Position numbers and translations under genes: made by a program
Assembly (NCBI GenBank): GCA_937892275.1
Contig: CALAVG010000274.1
Coordinates: forward strand, 1-13,328
Source of the DNA: an uncultured Methanomicrobiales archaeon
GTDB lineage: Archaea > Thermoplasmatota > Thermoplasmata > Methanomassiliicoccales > Methanomethylophilaceae
DNA length: 13,328 nt
Direction of reading: 5' to 3'
In this document: positions 1-7,078 of the stretch, one piece after another
Layout: every line of letters starts with the position of its first letter
Position numbering within the stretch: the stretch's first letter is position 1
Notes under the pieces: model-generated
Seen by the model: the letters and a program-made list of their open reading frames with translations, nothing else
What the model was told of the DNA's origin: nothing
Databases searched by the model: none

Positions 1-14
1 TGCTCTTCCGATCT
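1..14. other. Illumina adapter remnant at contig edge
   Basis: The first 14 bases, TGCTCTTCCGATCT, are identical to the 3' end of the Illumina TruSeq read-2 adapter; the last 13 are shared with the read-1 adapter. Genuine organism sequence probably starts at base 15. The minus-strand reading frame passes through the adapter without a stop, so any residues translated from it would be artefactual. Confidence 0.9.
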
Positions 15-839
15 GGGGTCTGAGAACGGGAGGTGCTGGTCCAGGGTGTTGATGTGGTGGTACGCTCCTTGGATGAAGTCGGTGACTGGACCTCCCTCAT
101 AGAACCTCTCCTCGAACGTTTCGCGGTACTTGCCGGAGGCGCTGTAGTGGAAGTGCATGGCACATATCGAGTCTATCAGGTCCTCGCTGTATCCGTCGAA
201 CACCTTCAGGACGGCATCAATGCATTCCTGCTGGGTATAGACGGGAAGGGTGTTCATGAGATGCCCTGTATCAAGACAGATGCCCCAGTTCTCAAATTCG
301 ATGTGCTTCTCCAGTAATCTGTAGTCGGAATCGTCCTTTAGCCTGAGTCCGGGCCACCAGAGGTTCTCGAAGACGAGCTTGAACGGCGGTTCTCTTCCGG
401 GCAGACCCGATACGGCGGTGTTGATCATTTCGCAGAATTTACGGAGGACATCCTTGCAGTCCCCTGAGTAGGACCTTTTGCACAGGTCCGGTATCTTCAC
501 GTTGCAGGCGTGTATCACTCCATGCGCCGGTTCCAACGGGGCGGCGCATTGGATCATGTTCCTAACGGTCTGGATCACACCTTCCCTGTCCTGCCCATAC
601 ATATAGTACTTTGCGGAATCGTCGGACATCTCGTAAGGTTCGCCGTCCCAGGCGGCGATCCAGTCGGTGGAATATGGGAGATGTACCGACACGGTGTACT
701 GTTTGAATACGGGATCCACTGGTGTATGAGATGTCAGGATCTCCAGACCGTCGCATTTGATCTCGCGCAGAGTCGCCGGGAGATCGGGTGATAGGTCGTT
801 GAGATCCTGGTAGACCGAGTAGCTGATGAGATGCTTCAT
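15..839 (-). CDS. Xylose isomerase-like TIM-barrel protein (AP endonuclease family 2 fold), 3'-truncated
   Basis: An open minus-strand frame runs from ATG at 839 to the contig edge, giving 275 residues with no stop; the C-terminus is missing. The translation starts MKHLISYSVYQDL and shows the landmarks of the sugar-phosphate isomerase/epimerase and endonuclease IV-like TIM barrel: VHLPYS near residues 52-57, VFENLWWP near 156-163 (Glu158), CLDTGH at 188-193 (Asp190, His193) and MHFHYS near 228-233 (His229, His231). These Glu/Asp/His positions are the usual divalent-metal ligands of the fold. The family covers isomerases, epimerases, aldolases and AP endonucleases, so the substrate cannot be assigned. 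The start overlaps the stop of the upstream winged-helix gene in a TGATG junction, implying translational coupling. No clear Shine-Dalgarno is visible, consistent with translation by re-initiation. Confidence 0.8.
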
Positions 840-1432
840 CAGAACAGTTCGAGTGCAGCGGATACTGCTGCTACGACCGCGGACTGTTTGGTGTTCCCAC
901 CGCCGATGATCAGTGCGTCGTTGGGCTTCATGCCGTATTCGTCGCGAATCTTCTTCGCTATCTCGGGTCTCTCGGCATCGAGGTTCCAGTCCGGGGGTAT
1001 GCAGAGCTTGCCGTCCCTGTAGACGATGGTGGTGCATCCTTCCGCACCGACCTTGATTCCCGCGTCCCTCTGCTCCATTCCGTTGTTGACCTTGTTGGCG
1101 ACGCCTTTGACGATGACTCCCTGCTGTTCCGATCCGATGACCGAGCCCTCTAAAAAGATGTCAACGGGCTGTATCGGGATCTGGTCCAAGAATGCCTGTC
1201 CGGCCTTGGTGATTATGATTCCGGTCTGTTTGATGGATATATAGTCCCAATCGGAGAGCGTGTCGAGTATCCTGCGCATACTTCCCTCGCCTATGCCTAC
1301 CTCTTCAGACAATCTCTTGCGTCCTATACGCTTTCCATTTGACAGAAGATACATCGTCCAGTACACGTTAGCATCGTTGAATCTGAACATCGGTCCGAAT
1401 TGTGGAGCATCAATAATCTTCACCTTAACCAC
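839..1432 (-). CDS. Winged-helix DNA-binding protein, DUF4443-like
   Basis: This 197-aa protein has a predicted N-terminal winged helix-turn-helix at about residues 15-85 (GRKRLSEEVGIGEGSMRRIL would contain the recognition region). A C-terminal domain at about 90-197 ends in a glycine-rich IIGGGNTKQSA stretch. The combination resembles archaeal DUF4443 proteins, whose function is unknown to me; the match is from memory of the family's pattern, not a search. The start is GTG at 1432, chosen because a TATA-like TTTAAATA lies about 28 bp upstream, which places the transcription start essentially at the GTG (leaderless). A second GTG at 1423 is possible. The gene overlaps the following TIM-barrel gene by one base (TGATG). 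An N-terminal HTH plus C-terminal effector-like domain suggests a ligand-responsive regulator, possibly linked to the coupled TIM-barrel enzyme; that is inference. Confidence 0.75.
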   Translation of the reverse strand: MVKVKIIDAPQFGPMFRFNDANVYWTMYLLSNGKRIGRKRLSEEVGIGEGSMRRILDTLSDWDYISIKQTGIIITKAGQAFLDQIPIQPVDIFLEGSVIGSEQQGVIVKGVANKVNNGMEQRDAGIKVGAEGCTTIVYRDGKLCIPPDWNLDAERPEIAKKIRDEYGMKPNDALIIGGGNTKQSAVVAAVSAALELF

Positions 1433-1455
1433 CGTGTTAGTTGGATGGGTTTGGC

Positions 1456-1464
1456 TATATTTAA
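1456..1464 (-). promoter_or_regulatory. TATA box of the winged-helix/TIM-barrel operon
   Basis: On the minus strand, TTTAAATATA is centred about 28 bp before the GTG at 1432, the distance expected for a leaderless archaeal transcript. A six-T run at 1463-1468 on the same strand immediately precedes the box, so the end of the upstream gene's termination signal merges with this promoter. Confidence 0.6.
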
Positions 1465-1496
1465 AAAAGGGTGTTTAAGAGGGGCCTAGGGCCCCT
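1463..1496 (-). terminator. Hairpin plus T-run after the SAM synthetase gene
   Basis: A perfect 7-bp GC-rich stem (AGGGGCC 1480-1486 with GGCCCCT 1490-1496, loop 1487-1489) lies 23 bases after the SAM synthetase stop codon. On the minus strand it is followed by a six-T run at 1463-1468. Archaeal termination depends mainly on T-runs, so the hairpin may act as a processing or stability element. Confidence 0.5.
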
Positions 1497-1518
1497 TAAA
1501 ATGGATACAGTTTCCTAC

Positions 1519-2751
1519 TTAGAAGGTCTTGACTTTGCCGTCGATGATCATGTTGGAGACCTTGTCGACGTTGTCGAGCCAATCGTAGGCGATGGCGTCG
1601 GCTTCCTTCTTCCAGGTCTTGAACTTGGGGTTCTTCTCGGCATCGGGAAGGACGATCTGGACGGAACAGTTCAGGGGCTGCGAGACGGGCTTTCCGATCT
1701 GCGAGAGGATCCTGACCCTGATCTCGGCCTCGTTGGTGACCTTCTTTGCGACGTCCTCGGCGATGAGCTTGGACATGACGTTATAGATCTTTCCGATGTG
1801 GGTGATGGGGTTCTTTCCCGATGTCGCCTCCATGGACATGGGCCTGTAAGGTGTGATGAGTCCGTTGCACCTGTTACCCCTTCCGACGGATCCGTCGTCC
1901 CCCATCTCCTGGGAGAGTCCGGTACATGTCAGGTAGTAGACTCCCTTCTTGTAGTTGTCACCGGTGTTGATATCGAGCTTGAACTTGATGTCCTCCTTAC
2001 CGATGATCTTCAGAGCGTTGTCTGTGACGAGGTCGTACATCTGCTCAATGGCGGACTTGTAGCTGTCTGGGTCGGGGATGTACTTATCGACCATTGCACA
2101 TGCGATGGTCATGGTGACCTCGTTGTCGATCCTGGAGCACATGACCTTGACGTCCTGTCCTGTCTCGGGGAGCTTTTTCTTCATCGCGCCGTTGACGTAC
2201 TTCTCTGTCTCGAGTGTGAGCTTGTCCGTGATGGAGTATGGTGCGTATCCTACACCGAAGGATGTGTCGTTGGCGAGGACTCCGGATGTCTTGTATACTC
2301 CGGTGAGGTCGTCGGATCCCATTCCGATCTTCGCATCGAGGATGACCTCGGAGTCGACATCAAGGTTGGGGAATGTCTTCTTCAGGTACTTGCGTGCGGC
2401 TGCAAGTGCTGTGGGCTTGCAGGGAAGGTCCTTGATGATCTTTCCGTCGTCGATGTATGTCGTTGCACGTCCGACAAGGAGCATGTAGACGGGGTCGATG
2501 ATGTGTCCGCCGCCGAACTTGGGTGCTGCGGATCCTGCTGCGAGCTGTGTCTCGTCAGTGTTGTGGTGAAGAACGTGTCCGACCTCTTTGATGTACATCT
2601 TACAGAGTGCTCTGGAGACTTCCTCACCGAGAGCGTCCGCGACGGAGTCGGGGTGTCCGATTCCCTTCCTCTCTACGATCTCGACTTTCTTCAAAGGGGC
2701 AGGGACCTCGTTGAGACCCTCGACATAAATGTTCTTGGACTTGCTAGCCAT
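1519..2751 (-). CDS. mat: Archaeal S-adenosylmethionine synthetase (methionine adenosyltransferase)
   Basis: This enzyme makes S-adenosylmethionine from ATP and methionine, releasing phosphate and diphosphate. The 410-aa product matches the archaeal MAT family (about 400 aa), which differs strongly from bacterial MetK. Visible signatures, numbered from the ATG at 2751, are VERKGIGHPDSVAD (26-39), HHNTDETQLAAGSA (62-75), FGGGHIIDPVYMLLVGRAT (79-97), and further on GDDGSVGRGNRCNGLITPYR followed by TSGKNPITHIGKIYN. An in-frame GTG at 2763 would add four residues (MRFS). The ATG at 2751 is preferred because the TATA element lies about 25 bp upstream, making the mRNA leaderless. The gene is divergent from an HTH-CBS regulator. 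SAM demand is high in methanogens for methylated cofactors, corrinoid synthesis and RNA/protein methylation. Confidence 0.97.
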   Translation of the reverse strand: MASKSKNIYVEGLNEVPAPLKKVEIVERKGIGHPDSVADALGEEVSRALCKMYIKEVGHVLHHNTDETQLAAGSAAPKFGGGHIIDPVYMLLVGRATTYIDDGKIIKDLPCKPTALAAARKYLKKTFPNLDVDSEVILDAKIGMGSDDLTGVYKTSGVLANDTSFGVGYAPYSITDKLTLETEKYVNGAMKKKLPETGQDVKVMCSRIDNEVTMTIACAMVDKYIPDPDSYKSAIEQMYDLVTDNALKIIGKEDIKFKLDINTGDNYKKGVYYLTCTGLSQEMGDDGSVGRGNRCNGLITPYRPMSMEATSGKNPITHIGKIYNVMSKLIAEDVAKKVTNEAEIRVRILSQIGKPVSQPLNCSVQIVLPDAEKNPKFKTWKKEADAIAYDWLDNVDKVSNMIIDGKVKTF

Positions 2752-2770
2752 AGAAAAACGCACTATTTCC

Positions 2771-2782
2771 TTATTTATATAT
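2771..2782 (-). promoter_or_regulatory. TATA box of the SAM synthetase gene
   Basis: The minus strand reads ATATATAAATAA here, centred about 25 bp from the ATG at 2751. This supports a leaderless transcript and the choice of start. It shares a 77-bp intergenic region with the divergent HTH-CBS promoter. Confidence 0.65.
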
Positions 2783-2784
2783 CT

Positions 2785-2816
2785 TACTAGTGAAAATATT
2801 CTTATATGAATACTAG
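2785..2816. repeat. TACTAG direct repeats flanking the HTH-CBS TATA box
   Basis: TACTAG occurs at 2785-2790 and again at 2811-2816, a spacing of 26 bp. One copy lies upstream of the HTH-CBS TATA box and one between the TATA box and the start codon. This placement would suit an autoregulatory operator, but six-base repeats in an AT-rich region can be coincidence. Confidence 0.3.
2802..2808 (+). promoter_or_regulatory. TATA box of the HTH-CBS gene
   Basis: TTATATG is centred about 25 bp before the ATG at 2829, predicting a leaderless mRNA. The sequence just before the ATG (GCCGGCAC) has no Shine-Dalgarno, which agrees. Confidence 0.55.
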
Positions 2817-2828
2817 AATAGCCGGCAC

Positions 2829-3392
2829 ATGAAATTCCCCCCTGCGACCGATATCAGGACGATCAGGCTCGGTATCGGTGTGACACAGACCGAACTCGCA
2901 GAGAGATCGGGCGTTAGCCAGGGGACCATAGCCAAGATCGAGCGCGGCAAGATCTCGGCAAGTTATGAGACTGTCGTGACGTTATTCGAGACCCTCGATT
3001 CGATGCAGCAGGATATCGGAAAAGGTCTGACCGCAGCGGATGTCTGTTCCAAGGACGTCGTCTCCATACAGAGCACCGATACTATCCAGGCTGCATCCAG
3101 TTTCATGAGGGAGAAGGGCTATTCCCAGCTCCCGGTGTTCTCGGGTGATGCCCCGGTGGGCAGCATCTCGGAGAGAGGTATCTTCGAGATCATGAGCCGC
3201 GAGAAGTCCCTGGATAAGGTCAACATGAAGACCGTTGCCGAGGTCATGGGTGAATCGTTCCCGGTCGTATCGGACAGCACCCCCGTCGTTACGGTGGCCG
3301 GACTGATGAACAATTACAACGCGATACTCGTGTCGAAGAAAGGTTCCATCATCGGGATAATCACGAGCGCGGATATGCTGAAGCTCATCTGA
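2829..3392 (+). CDS. XRE-type HTH transcriptional regulator with two CBS domains
   Basis: The 187-aa protein begins with a Cro/C1-type helix-turn-helix at about residues 10-58 (GVTQTELAERSGVSQGTIAKIERGK is the classical helix-2/helix-3 segment). A CBS pair follows at about 70-125 and 135-187. This is the architecture of the archaeal HTH-CBS regulators of COG3620. CBS pairs (Bateman modules) bind adenosine-containing ligands such as AMP, ATP or SAM, so the protein probably changes DNA binding according to adenylate or SAM level; the ligand here is not shown by sequence. It sits divergently 77 bp from the SAM synthetase gene, making that gene and its own the likeliest targets. The start has a TATA box about 25 bp upstream (leaderless). 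It converges with the RNase Z gene 20 bp downstream. Confidence 0.88.
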   Translation: MKFPPATDIRTIRLGIGVTQTELAERSGVSQGTIAKIERGKISASYETVVTLFETLDSMQQDIGKGLTAADVCSKDVVSIQSTDTIQAASSFMREKGYSQLPVFSGDAPVGSISERGIFEIMSREKSLDKVNMKTVAEVMGESFPVVSDSTPVVTVAGLMNNYNAILVSKKGSIIGIITSADMLKLI

Positions 3393-3412
3393 ACCATGAT
3401 CTCTAAAATCGA

Positions 3413-4327
3413 TCACTTGCGGAGTGTAATACCGTCCGTCCTCACGTCGAACAACTGCATGTCCGATACGGCGAAGCTGTTGGGCATGATCATTCTCGCT
3501 TCCGCTTCTACCTTCGAAAGGTCATCGTAACGGTTGCTCACATGCGTGAGGAGAAGATTCATCGCATTGCATTCCTTGGCCGTCAGGGCTGCCTGCAATG
3601 CTGTGGAGTGCCAATGCTCCTCTGCCAGTTCCGTATCGGATGACATGTAGGTGCACTCGTGGATCAGCACGGTGACGTCCTTCGAGGCATCGATGACGGA
3701 TTGACACTTGATCGTGTCGCCGGTGTAGGAGATGGATGCTCCCTTGATCGGTCTTCCGACCACCTGTTCAGGAGATACTCCGTTCACGGTCTCGCCGTTC
3801 TTGAGCCTTGCCATGTCGGGCCCGTCCTTAATCCCCAGTTCCAATGCCTTCTGGCGGTCCAGCTTTCCAGGGCGGTCCTTCTCCCTTACGACGTATCCGA
3901 CAGAGGGGATGTTGTGCTCTGTGGAGTAAACGGAGATGACGGTGTTGCCGTTATCGATATTCTCTCCTCCGGACACCTCGATGACCTCCAAGGGATACAC
4001 CGTCTCACCTTCGGTAGCCTTCATGAATGCATCTACGCAATCTTTGATACCTTTAGGTCCGTAGACCGTCACGGGATATTTCCTTCCGGAGAGGCTCATC
4101 GTCTGAAGGAGTCCGGGAAGACCGAAAACATGATCCCCGTGCAGATGCGTTATCAGAATCGTACTTATCTTCATGAAGGAGAAGGGCGAGATCATTATCT
4201 GTCTCTGGGATCCCTCCCCGCAATCCATGAGGATGATGTCGGATCCGCTCCTCACGGCGATACAAGATGTGGCCTTGTCCCTCGATGGGACGCTGGCGCC
4301 TGTGCCGAGGAAGAGCAGTTCCAACAT
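3413..4327 (-). CDS. rnz: Ribonuclease Z (tRNA 3' endonuclease)
   Basis: RNase Z cuts the 3' trailer from pre-tRNA before CCA addition. The 304-aa product is the short (RNase Z-S) form and carries the full metallo-beta-lactamase set: HLHGDH at 61-66 (His61, His63, Asp65, His66), His138 in STEHNI, Asp204 in YTGDT, His240 in EHWHST and His262 in LTHVSNRY. The N-terminal FLGTGASVPS and the DCGEGSQRQ segment (35-43) are characteristic. DRPGKLDRQKALELGI (151-166) corresponds to the substrate-binding exosite region of this family. It follows the 71-aa zinc-binding protein gene after a 13-bp gap and is probably co-transcribed with it. The convergent HTH-CBS gene ends 20 bp away with no evident hairpin between them. 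Confidence 0.96.
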   Translation of the reverse strand: MLELLFLGTGASVPSRDKATSCIAVRSGSDIILMDCGEGSQRQIMISPFSFMKISTILITHLHGDHVFGLPGLLQTMSLSGRKYPVTVYGPKGIKDCVDAFMKATEGETVYPLEVIEVSGGENIDNGNTVISVYSTEHNIPSVGYVVREKDRPGKLDRQKALELGIKDGPDMARLKNGETVNGVSPEQVVGRPIKGASISYTGDTIKCQSVIDASKDVTVLIHECTYMSSDTELAEEHWHSTALQAALTAKECNAMNLLLTHVSNRYDDLSKVEAEARMIMPNSFAVSDMQLFDVRTDGITLRK

Positions 4328-4340
4328 GTTACCGTTTAGT

Positions 4341-4556
4341 TCAGTCGTAGATCGAACTGAGTTCCCTGTCGGTCTTGGTCTGCTTCTTGAACTCCTTGTA
4401 GTGTTCCTTGCAGAGGTGCACGTTGCGGAGGTCGCTGCTCTTCAGGCTGAGGTTCGTCTTGGATACCTGCTTGATGTTGAACGACCTCTCAGCATCATTG
4501 TCGCATCCTGCTATGTCGCATTTGGCCGCGACCGTGTTGTGTTTTGCTAGTGCCAT
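4341..4556 (-). CDS. Small putative zinc-binding protein (CX4C...CX2H)
   Basis: I do not recognise this 71-aa protein by name. It has a four-ligand pattern typical of a small zinc knuckle: Cys13 and Cys18 (AKCDIAGCDND) and Cys49 and His52 (VHLCKEHYKEF). A basic, lysine-rich C-terminal helix follows (KEHYKEFKKQTKTDRE). The coding frame is credible because a TATA-like TTTATTA lies about 28 bp upstream of the ATG (leaderless) and the downstream RNase Z gene starts only 13 bp after its stop. Linkage to rnz and the charged surface suggest RNA or ribosome binding, but that is inference. No signal peptide or membrane segment is visible. Confidence 0.75.
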   Translation of the reverse strand: MALAKHNTVAAKCDIAGCDNDAERSFNIKQVSKTNLSLKSSDLRNVHLCKEHYKEFKKQTKTDRELSSIYD

Positions 4557-4580
4557 GATGACGATATTGGATTGTCGGAC

Positions 4581-4590
4581 TAATAAACTG
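4581..4590 (-). promoter_or_regulatory. TATA box of the zinc-protein/rnz operon
   Basis: The minus-strand sequence CAGTTTATTA contains a TATA-like core about 28 bp before the ATG at 4556, again predicting a leaderless transcript. This 144-bp intergenic region also carries the divergent rpe promoter. Confidence 0.5.
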
Positions 4591-4670
4591 TTGTTATCGA
4601 TGCTCCGATCATCCAGAAGCGTGAACGGATGTACGGAGTATGAGTGAAAGTCCCATCAGGCCATGTGATT

Positions 4671-4681
4671 TTCTTATACCT
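4671..4681 (+). promoter_or_regulatory. TATA box of the rpe-fen-tatD-tcdA operon
   Basis: TTCTTATACCT is centred about 25 bp before the ATG at 4701. It decides the rpe start: an in-frame ATG at 4644 lies upstream of this element and would add 19 residues not expected in the family. Confidence 0.6.
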
Positions 4682-4700
4682 TTTAGGCATACGGAGTAGC

Positions 4701-5348
4701 ATGACCATCGTATCCCCGTCGATGCTATCGGCGGATTTCTCGAAGCTCGGAGAGGAGCTGGTCCGCGTGGAGAATGCAGGTGCCGACTGGGCACATCTGG
4801 ATGTAATGGATGGGGCATTCGTCCCCAACATAACGTTCGGGCCGCCCGTGATAAAGGCGATCAGGAAGCTGTCGGAGATAACGTTCGATGCGCACCTCAT
4901 GATAGAGGACCCGATACGTTACATCGATGCATTCGCGGATGCCGGATGCGATCTCATCACTGTACATTGCGAGGCCCACGGGGATATCCACGGGGCGATC
5001 AGGAAGATCAAGGAGAAGGGTCTGAAAGCAGGCATATCCATCAATCCTGAGACAGAGGTCACGGCATTGGAGGAGTTCCTTTCCGAAGTGGATCTGGTAT
5101 TGGTCATGACCGTCCACCCCGGATTCGGAGGTCAGTCATTCATTGCGGATTGTGTTCCGAAGATCTCATGGGTCAAGGAATGGGCCAAGAAGAACGGAAA
5201 GGAGATACTGGTCTCAGTGGACGGAGGGGTCAACGCTGAGACGGCAGAGGTATGCCTGAAGGCGGGAGCCGACATCCTGGTCGCTGGATCATATCTGTTC
5301 AAGATGCAGAACATGGCGCTGGCCATAGCACAGTGGCACGGAGCCTGA
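4701..5348 (+). CDS. rpe: Ribulose-phosphate 3-epimerase
   Basis: Rpe interconverts ribulose 5-phosphate and xylulose 5-phosphate in the non-oxidative pentose-phosphate pathway. The 215-aa product from ATG 4701 is the normal family length. Signature elements are SPSMLSADF (5-13), HLDVMDGAFVPN (32-43; metal ligands His32 and Asp34, Asp34 also an acid/base catalyst), DAHLMIEDP (63-71; His65), MTVHPGFGGQ (136-145) and VSVDGGV (171-177; Asp174, the second acid/base). All metal and catalytic residues are present. It is the first gene of a four-gene plus-strand operon; fen begins 9 bp after its stop. Its role here is probably pentose supply for nucleotides rather than sugar catabolism, which is inference from a methanogen host. 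Confidence 0.96.
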   Translation: MTIVSPSMLSADFSKLGEELVRVENAGADWAHLDVMDGAFVPNITFGPPVIKAIRKLSEITFDAHLMIEDPIRYIDAFADAGCDLITVHCEAHGDIHGAIRKIKEKGLKAGISINPETEVTALEEFLSEVDLVLVMTVHPGFGGQSFIADCVPKISWVKEWAKKNGKEILVSVDGGVNAETAEVCLKAGADILVAGSYLFKMQNMALAIAQWHGA

Positions 5349-5357
5349 GGTGGGATC

Positions 5358-6386
5358 ATGGGAGTAAACCTATCGCCCATCGTTACAGCAAAGGAGATCA
5401 AGCTCGAGGACCTCAGGGGAAAGACTGTCGCCATCGACGCTTACAACACGATATTCCAATTCCTTTCAATCATAAGACAGTCCGACGGCAAACCGCTGAT
5501 GGATGCCGAGGGCAGGGTTACATCCCATCTGTCCGGTATCCTGTACCGTACCGCCAATCTCATCGAGGCAGGGATAGAACCGTCGTTCGTGTTCGACGGG
5601 AAGCCCAATGAGCTCAAGGCCGGCACCATCGAAGAGAGGATCGCCAGAAGGGAGAAGGCCAAGCAGGAGTACGAGAAGGCTCTGGCCGAAGGCGATATGA
5701 AGAAGGCATTCTCCAAGGCGCAGCAGACCGCAAGGATGACCCCCGAGATCCTGGAGACGTCCAAGAAGCTGCTCACCCTCATGGGATTGCCTGTGATCCA
5801 GGCCCCAAGCGACGGAGAGGCCCAGGCCGCTTACATGTGCGAGAAGGGCGATGTATATGCTGCAGCGTCGCAGGATTTCGATTCAATACTCTTCGGGGCA
5901 CCGCTCCTGGTCAGGAACATGACCATAACGGGAAGGCGTAAGGTCCCCGGCAAGCAGATCTACAAGGATGTAAACACGGAGCTCATCGATTCCAACGAGA
6001 TGCTCCAATCGCTCGGTATCACCAGGGAACAACTGGTGGACGTCTGCATGATGATCGGTACCGATTTCAACACCGGTGTCGACGGTATCGGTCCCAAGAA
6101 GGGACTGAAGCTCATCCAGAAGCACGGAAGCCTGGAGAAGGTCATGGAGGCCACCGATATCGACATCCCCGAGTACGAGGAGGTCAGGGAGATCTTCCTC
6201 AACGGCCCCAGGTCCGACGACTACAGCGTGAAGATCAGAGAGCTGGACAGGCAGGGCGTGCTGGACCTCATGACGGAGTACGGTTTCTCCGAGGACAGGG
6301 TCAACAACGTGATCAATAAGATCGAGGCCGCACGCAAGGCAGAATCGATCAGGAAGAAGCAGAAATCCCTGGATGCATGGTTCTGA
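5358..6386 (+). CDS. fen: Flap endonuclease 1 (FEN-1)
   Basis: FEN-1 removes 5' flaps during Okazaki-fragment maturation and base-excision repair. The 342-aa protein has the archaeal/eukaryal layout: N domain with VAIDAYN (Asp27) and FVFDGKP (Asp80), I domain with SDGEAQA (Asp152, Glu154), SQDFDS (Asp173, Asp175) and GTDFNTGVDGIGPK (Asp236, helix-hairpin-helix region). These acidic residues hold the two catalytic Mg2+ ions. The extreme C-terminus QKSLDAWF (335-342) is a PIP box (QxxLxxWF) for binding the PCNA sliding clamp. The start is preceded by GAGGTGGG, a modest Shine-Dalgarno, 9 bp after the rpe stop. Its stop overlaps the tatD-like start (TGATG). Confidence 0.97.
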   Translation: MGVNLSPIVTAKEIKLEDLRGKTVAIDAYNTIFQFLSIIRQSDGKPLMDAEGRVTSHLSGILYRTANLIEAGIEPSFVFDGKPNELKAGTIEERIARREKAKQEYEKALAEGDMKKAFSKAQQTARMTPEILETSKKLLTLMGLPVIQAPSDGEAQAAYMCEKGDVYAAASQDFDSILFGAPLLVRNMTITGRRKVPGKQIYKDVNTELIDSNEMLQSLGITREQLVDVCMMIGTDFNTGVDGIGPKKGLKLIQKHGSLEKVMEATDIDIPEYEEVREIFLNGPRSDDYSVKIRELDRQGVLDLMTEYGFSEDRVNNVINKIEAARKAESIRKKQKSLDAWF

Positions 6387-7078
6387 TGATAGACTCACAT
6401 CTGCACGGTATCGAAGATGTCCCCGACAATTACTCCGATTACGGGGAGCTTAAGCGCATGGTATCATGCGTGGCCAAGGCGGATGAATGGGACAGGCAGC
6501 TGGCGATAGATGATCCGAGGATGATCAAATCCTATGGTATCCATCCATGGTATGTGGAGGACTGGACCCTGGAGAACAAGAAGCGTCTCTTCGATATCCT
6601 CACCAATGATCCGACCGCTCAGGTCGGGGAGATCGGGATGGACAACAAGAGGGGACAGATACTAGGTCAGACCATGGTGTTCATACAGCAGCTGGATCTC
6701 GCGGAGCATTTCAACCGTGTCGTCTCTGTTCATGACATCGGATGCGAGAAGATGGTGCTGGAGTCGCTCAGGGGCAGGAAGCTGAAGGCTATTATTCTTC
6801 ATTCATACGGTTCGGACAGTTATCTGAAACCGTATTCGGAATTGGAATGCTATTTCTCCATCTCTCCAAGATTGCTCTCCAGATCGGACATGAGGGTCAA
6901 GAGGCTCATGGATGCGATCCCGGAGGATAGACTATTGCTGGAGACCGATTCACCCAACTGCGGGAAGGACTTCTCGGGCATGAGGGATTTCGCAAGTAGG
7001 CTCGGCAACATTATCGGAAGATCGGCAGATGAGCTGCTATCGACAGCTGAGCAGAATTTAGGGAGGATATTTGGATGA
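6386..7078 (+). CDS. TatD-like metal-dependent hydrolase
   Basis: The 230-aa protein is an amidohydrolase-fold member of the TatD family. It keeps the metal ligands: DSHLH (His5, His7), GEIGMD (Glu82), SVHD (His116), ILHS (His139) and LETDSP (Asp188), plus the family motif GIHPW (51-55). TatD proteins include 3'-5' DNA/RNA exonucleases and D-aminoacyl-tRNA deacylases, so a nuclease role is plausible but unproven. At 230 aa it is somewhat short for TatD (about 260). The ATG at 6386 is preferred over the one at 6377 because it overlaps the fen stop in a TGATG junction and puts DSHLH at the very N-terminus, as in relatives. Its stop overlaps the next gene by ATGA. Co-translation with FEN-1 supports a nucleic-acid role. 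Confidence 0.85.
   Translation: MIDSHLHGIEDVPDNYSDYGELKRMVSCVAKADEWDRQLAIDDPRMIKSYGIHPWYVEDWTLENKKRLFDILTNDPTAQVGEIGMDNKRGQILGQTMVFIQQLDLAEHFNRVVSVHDIGCEKMVLESLRGRKLKAIILHSYGSDSYLKPYSELECYFSISPRLLSRSDMRVKRLMDAIPEDRLLLETDSPNCGKDFSGMRDFASRLGNIIGRSADELLSTAEQNLGRIFG
7061..7066 (+). promoter_or_regulatory. Shine-Dalgarno of the tcdA-like gene
   Basis: GGGAGG ends 8 bp before the ATG at 7075 and supports that start. It contrasts with the first genes of operons in this window, which lack Shine-Dalgarno sequences and appear leaderless. Confidence 0.7.

Noticed and set aside
1471..2790. A 439-codon open frame on the plus strand opposite the SAM synthetase gene
   Set aside because: It is the antisense of a strongly conserved gene; the translation is dominated by Asp, Val, Leu, Gly and Cys without recognisable motifs.
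3659..4339. A 226-codon plus-strand frame opposite RNase Z
   Set aside because: It is fully antisense to a gene with all catalytic motifs intact, and its composition is shadow-like.
4644..4700. An N-terminal extension of ribulose-phosphate 3-epimerase from the ATG at 4644
   Set aside because: The extension spans the TATA element and has no counterpart in the family; the ATG at 4701 gives a normal-length enzyme.
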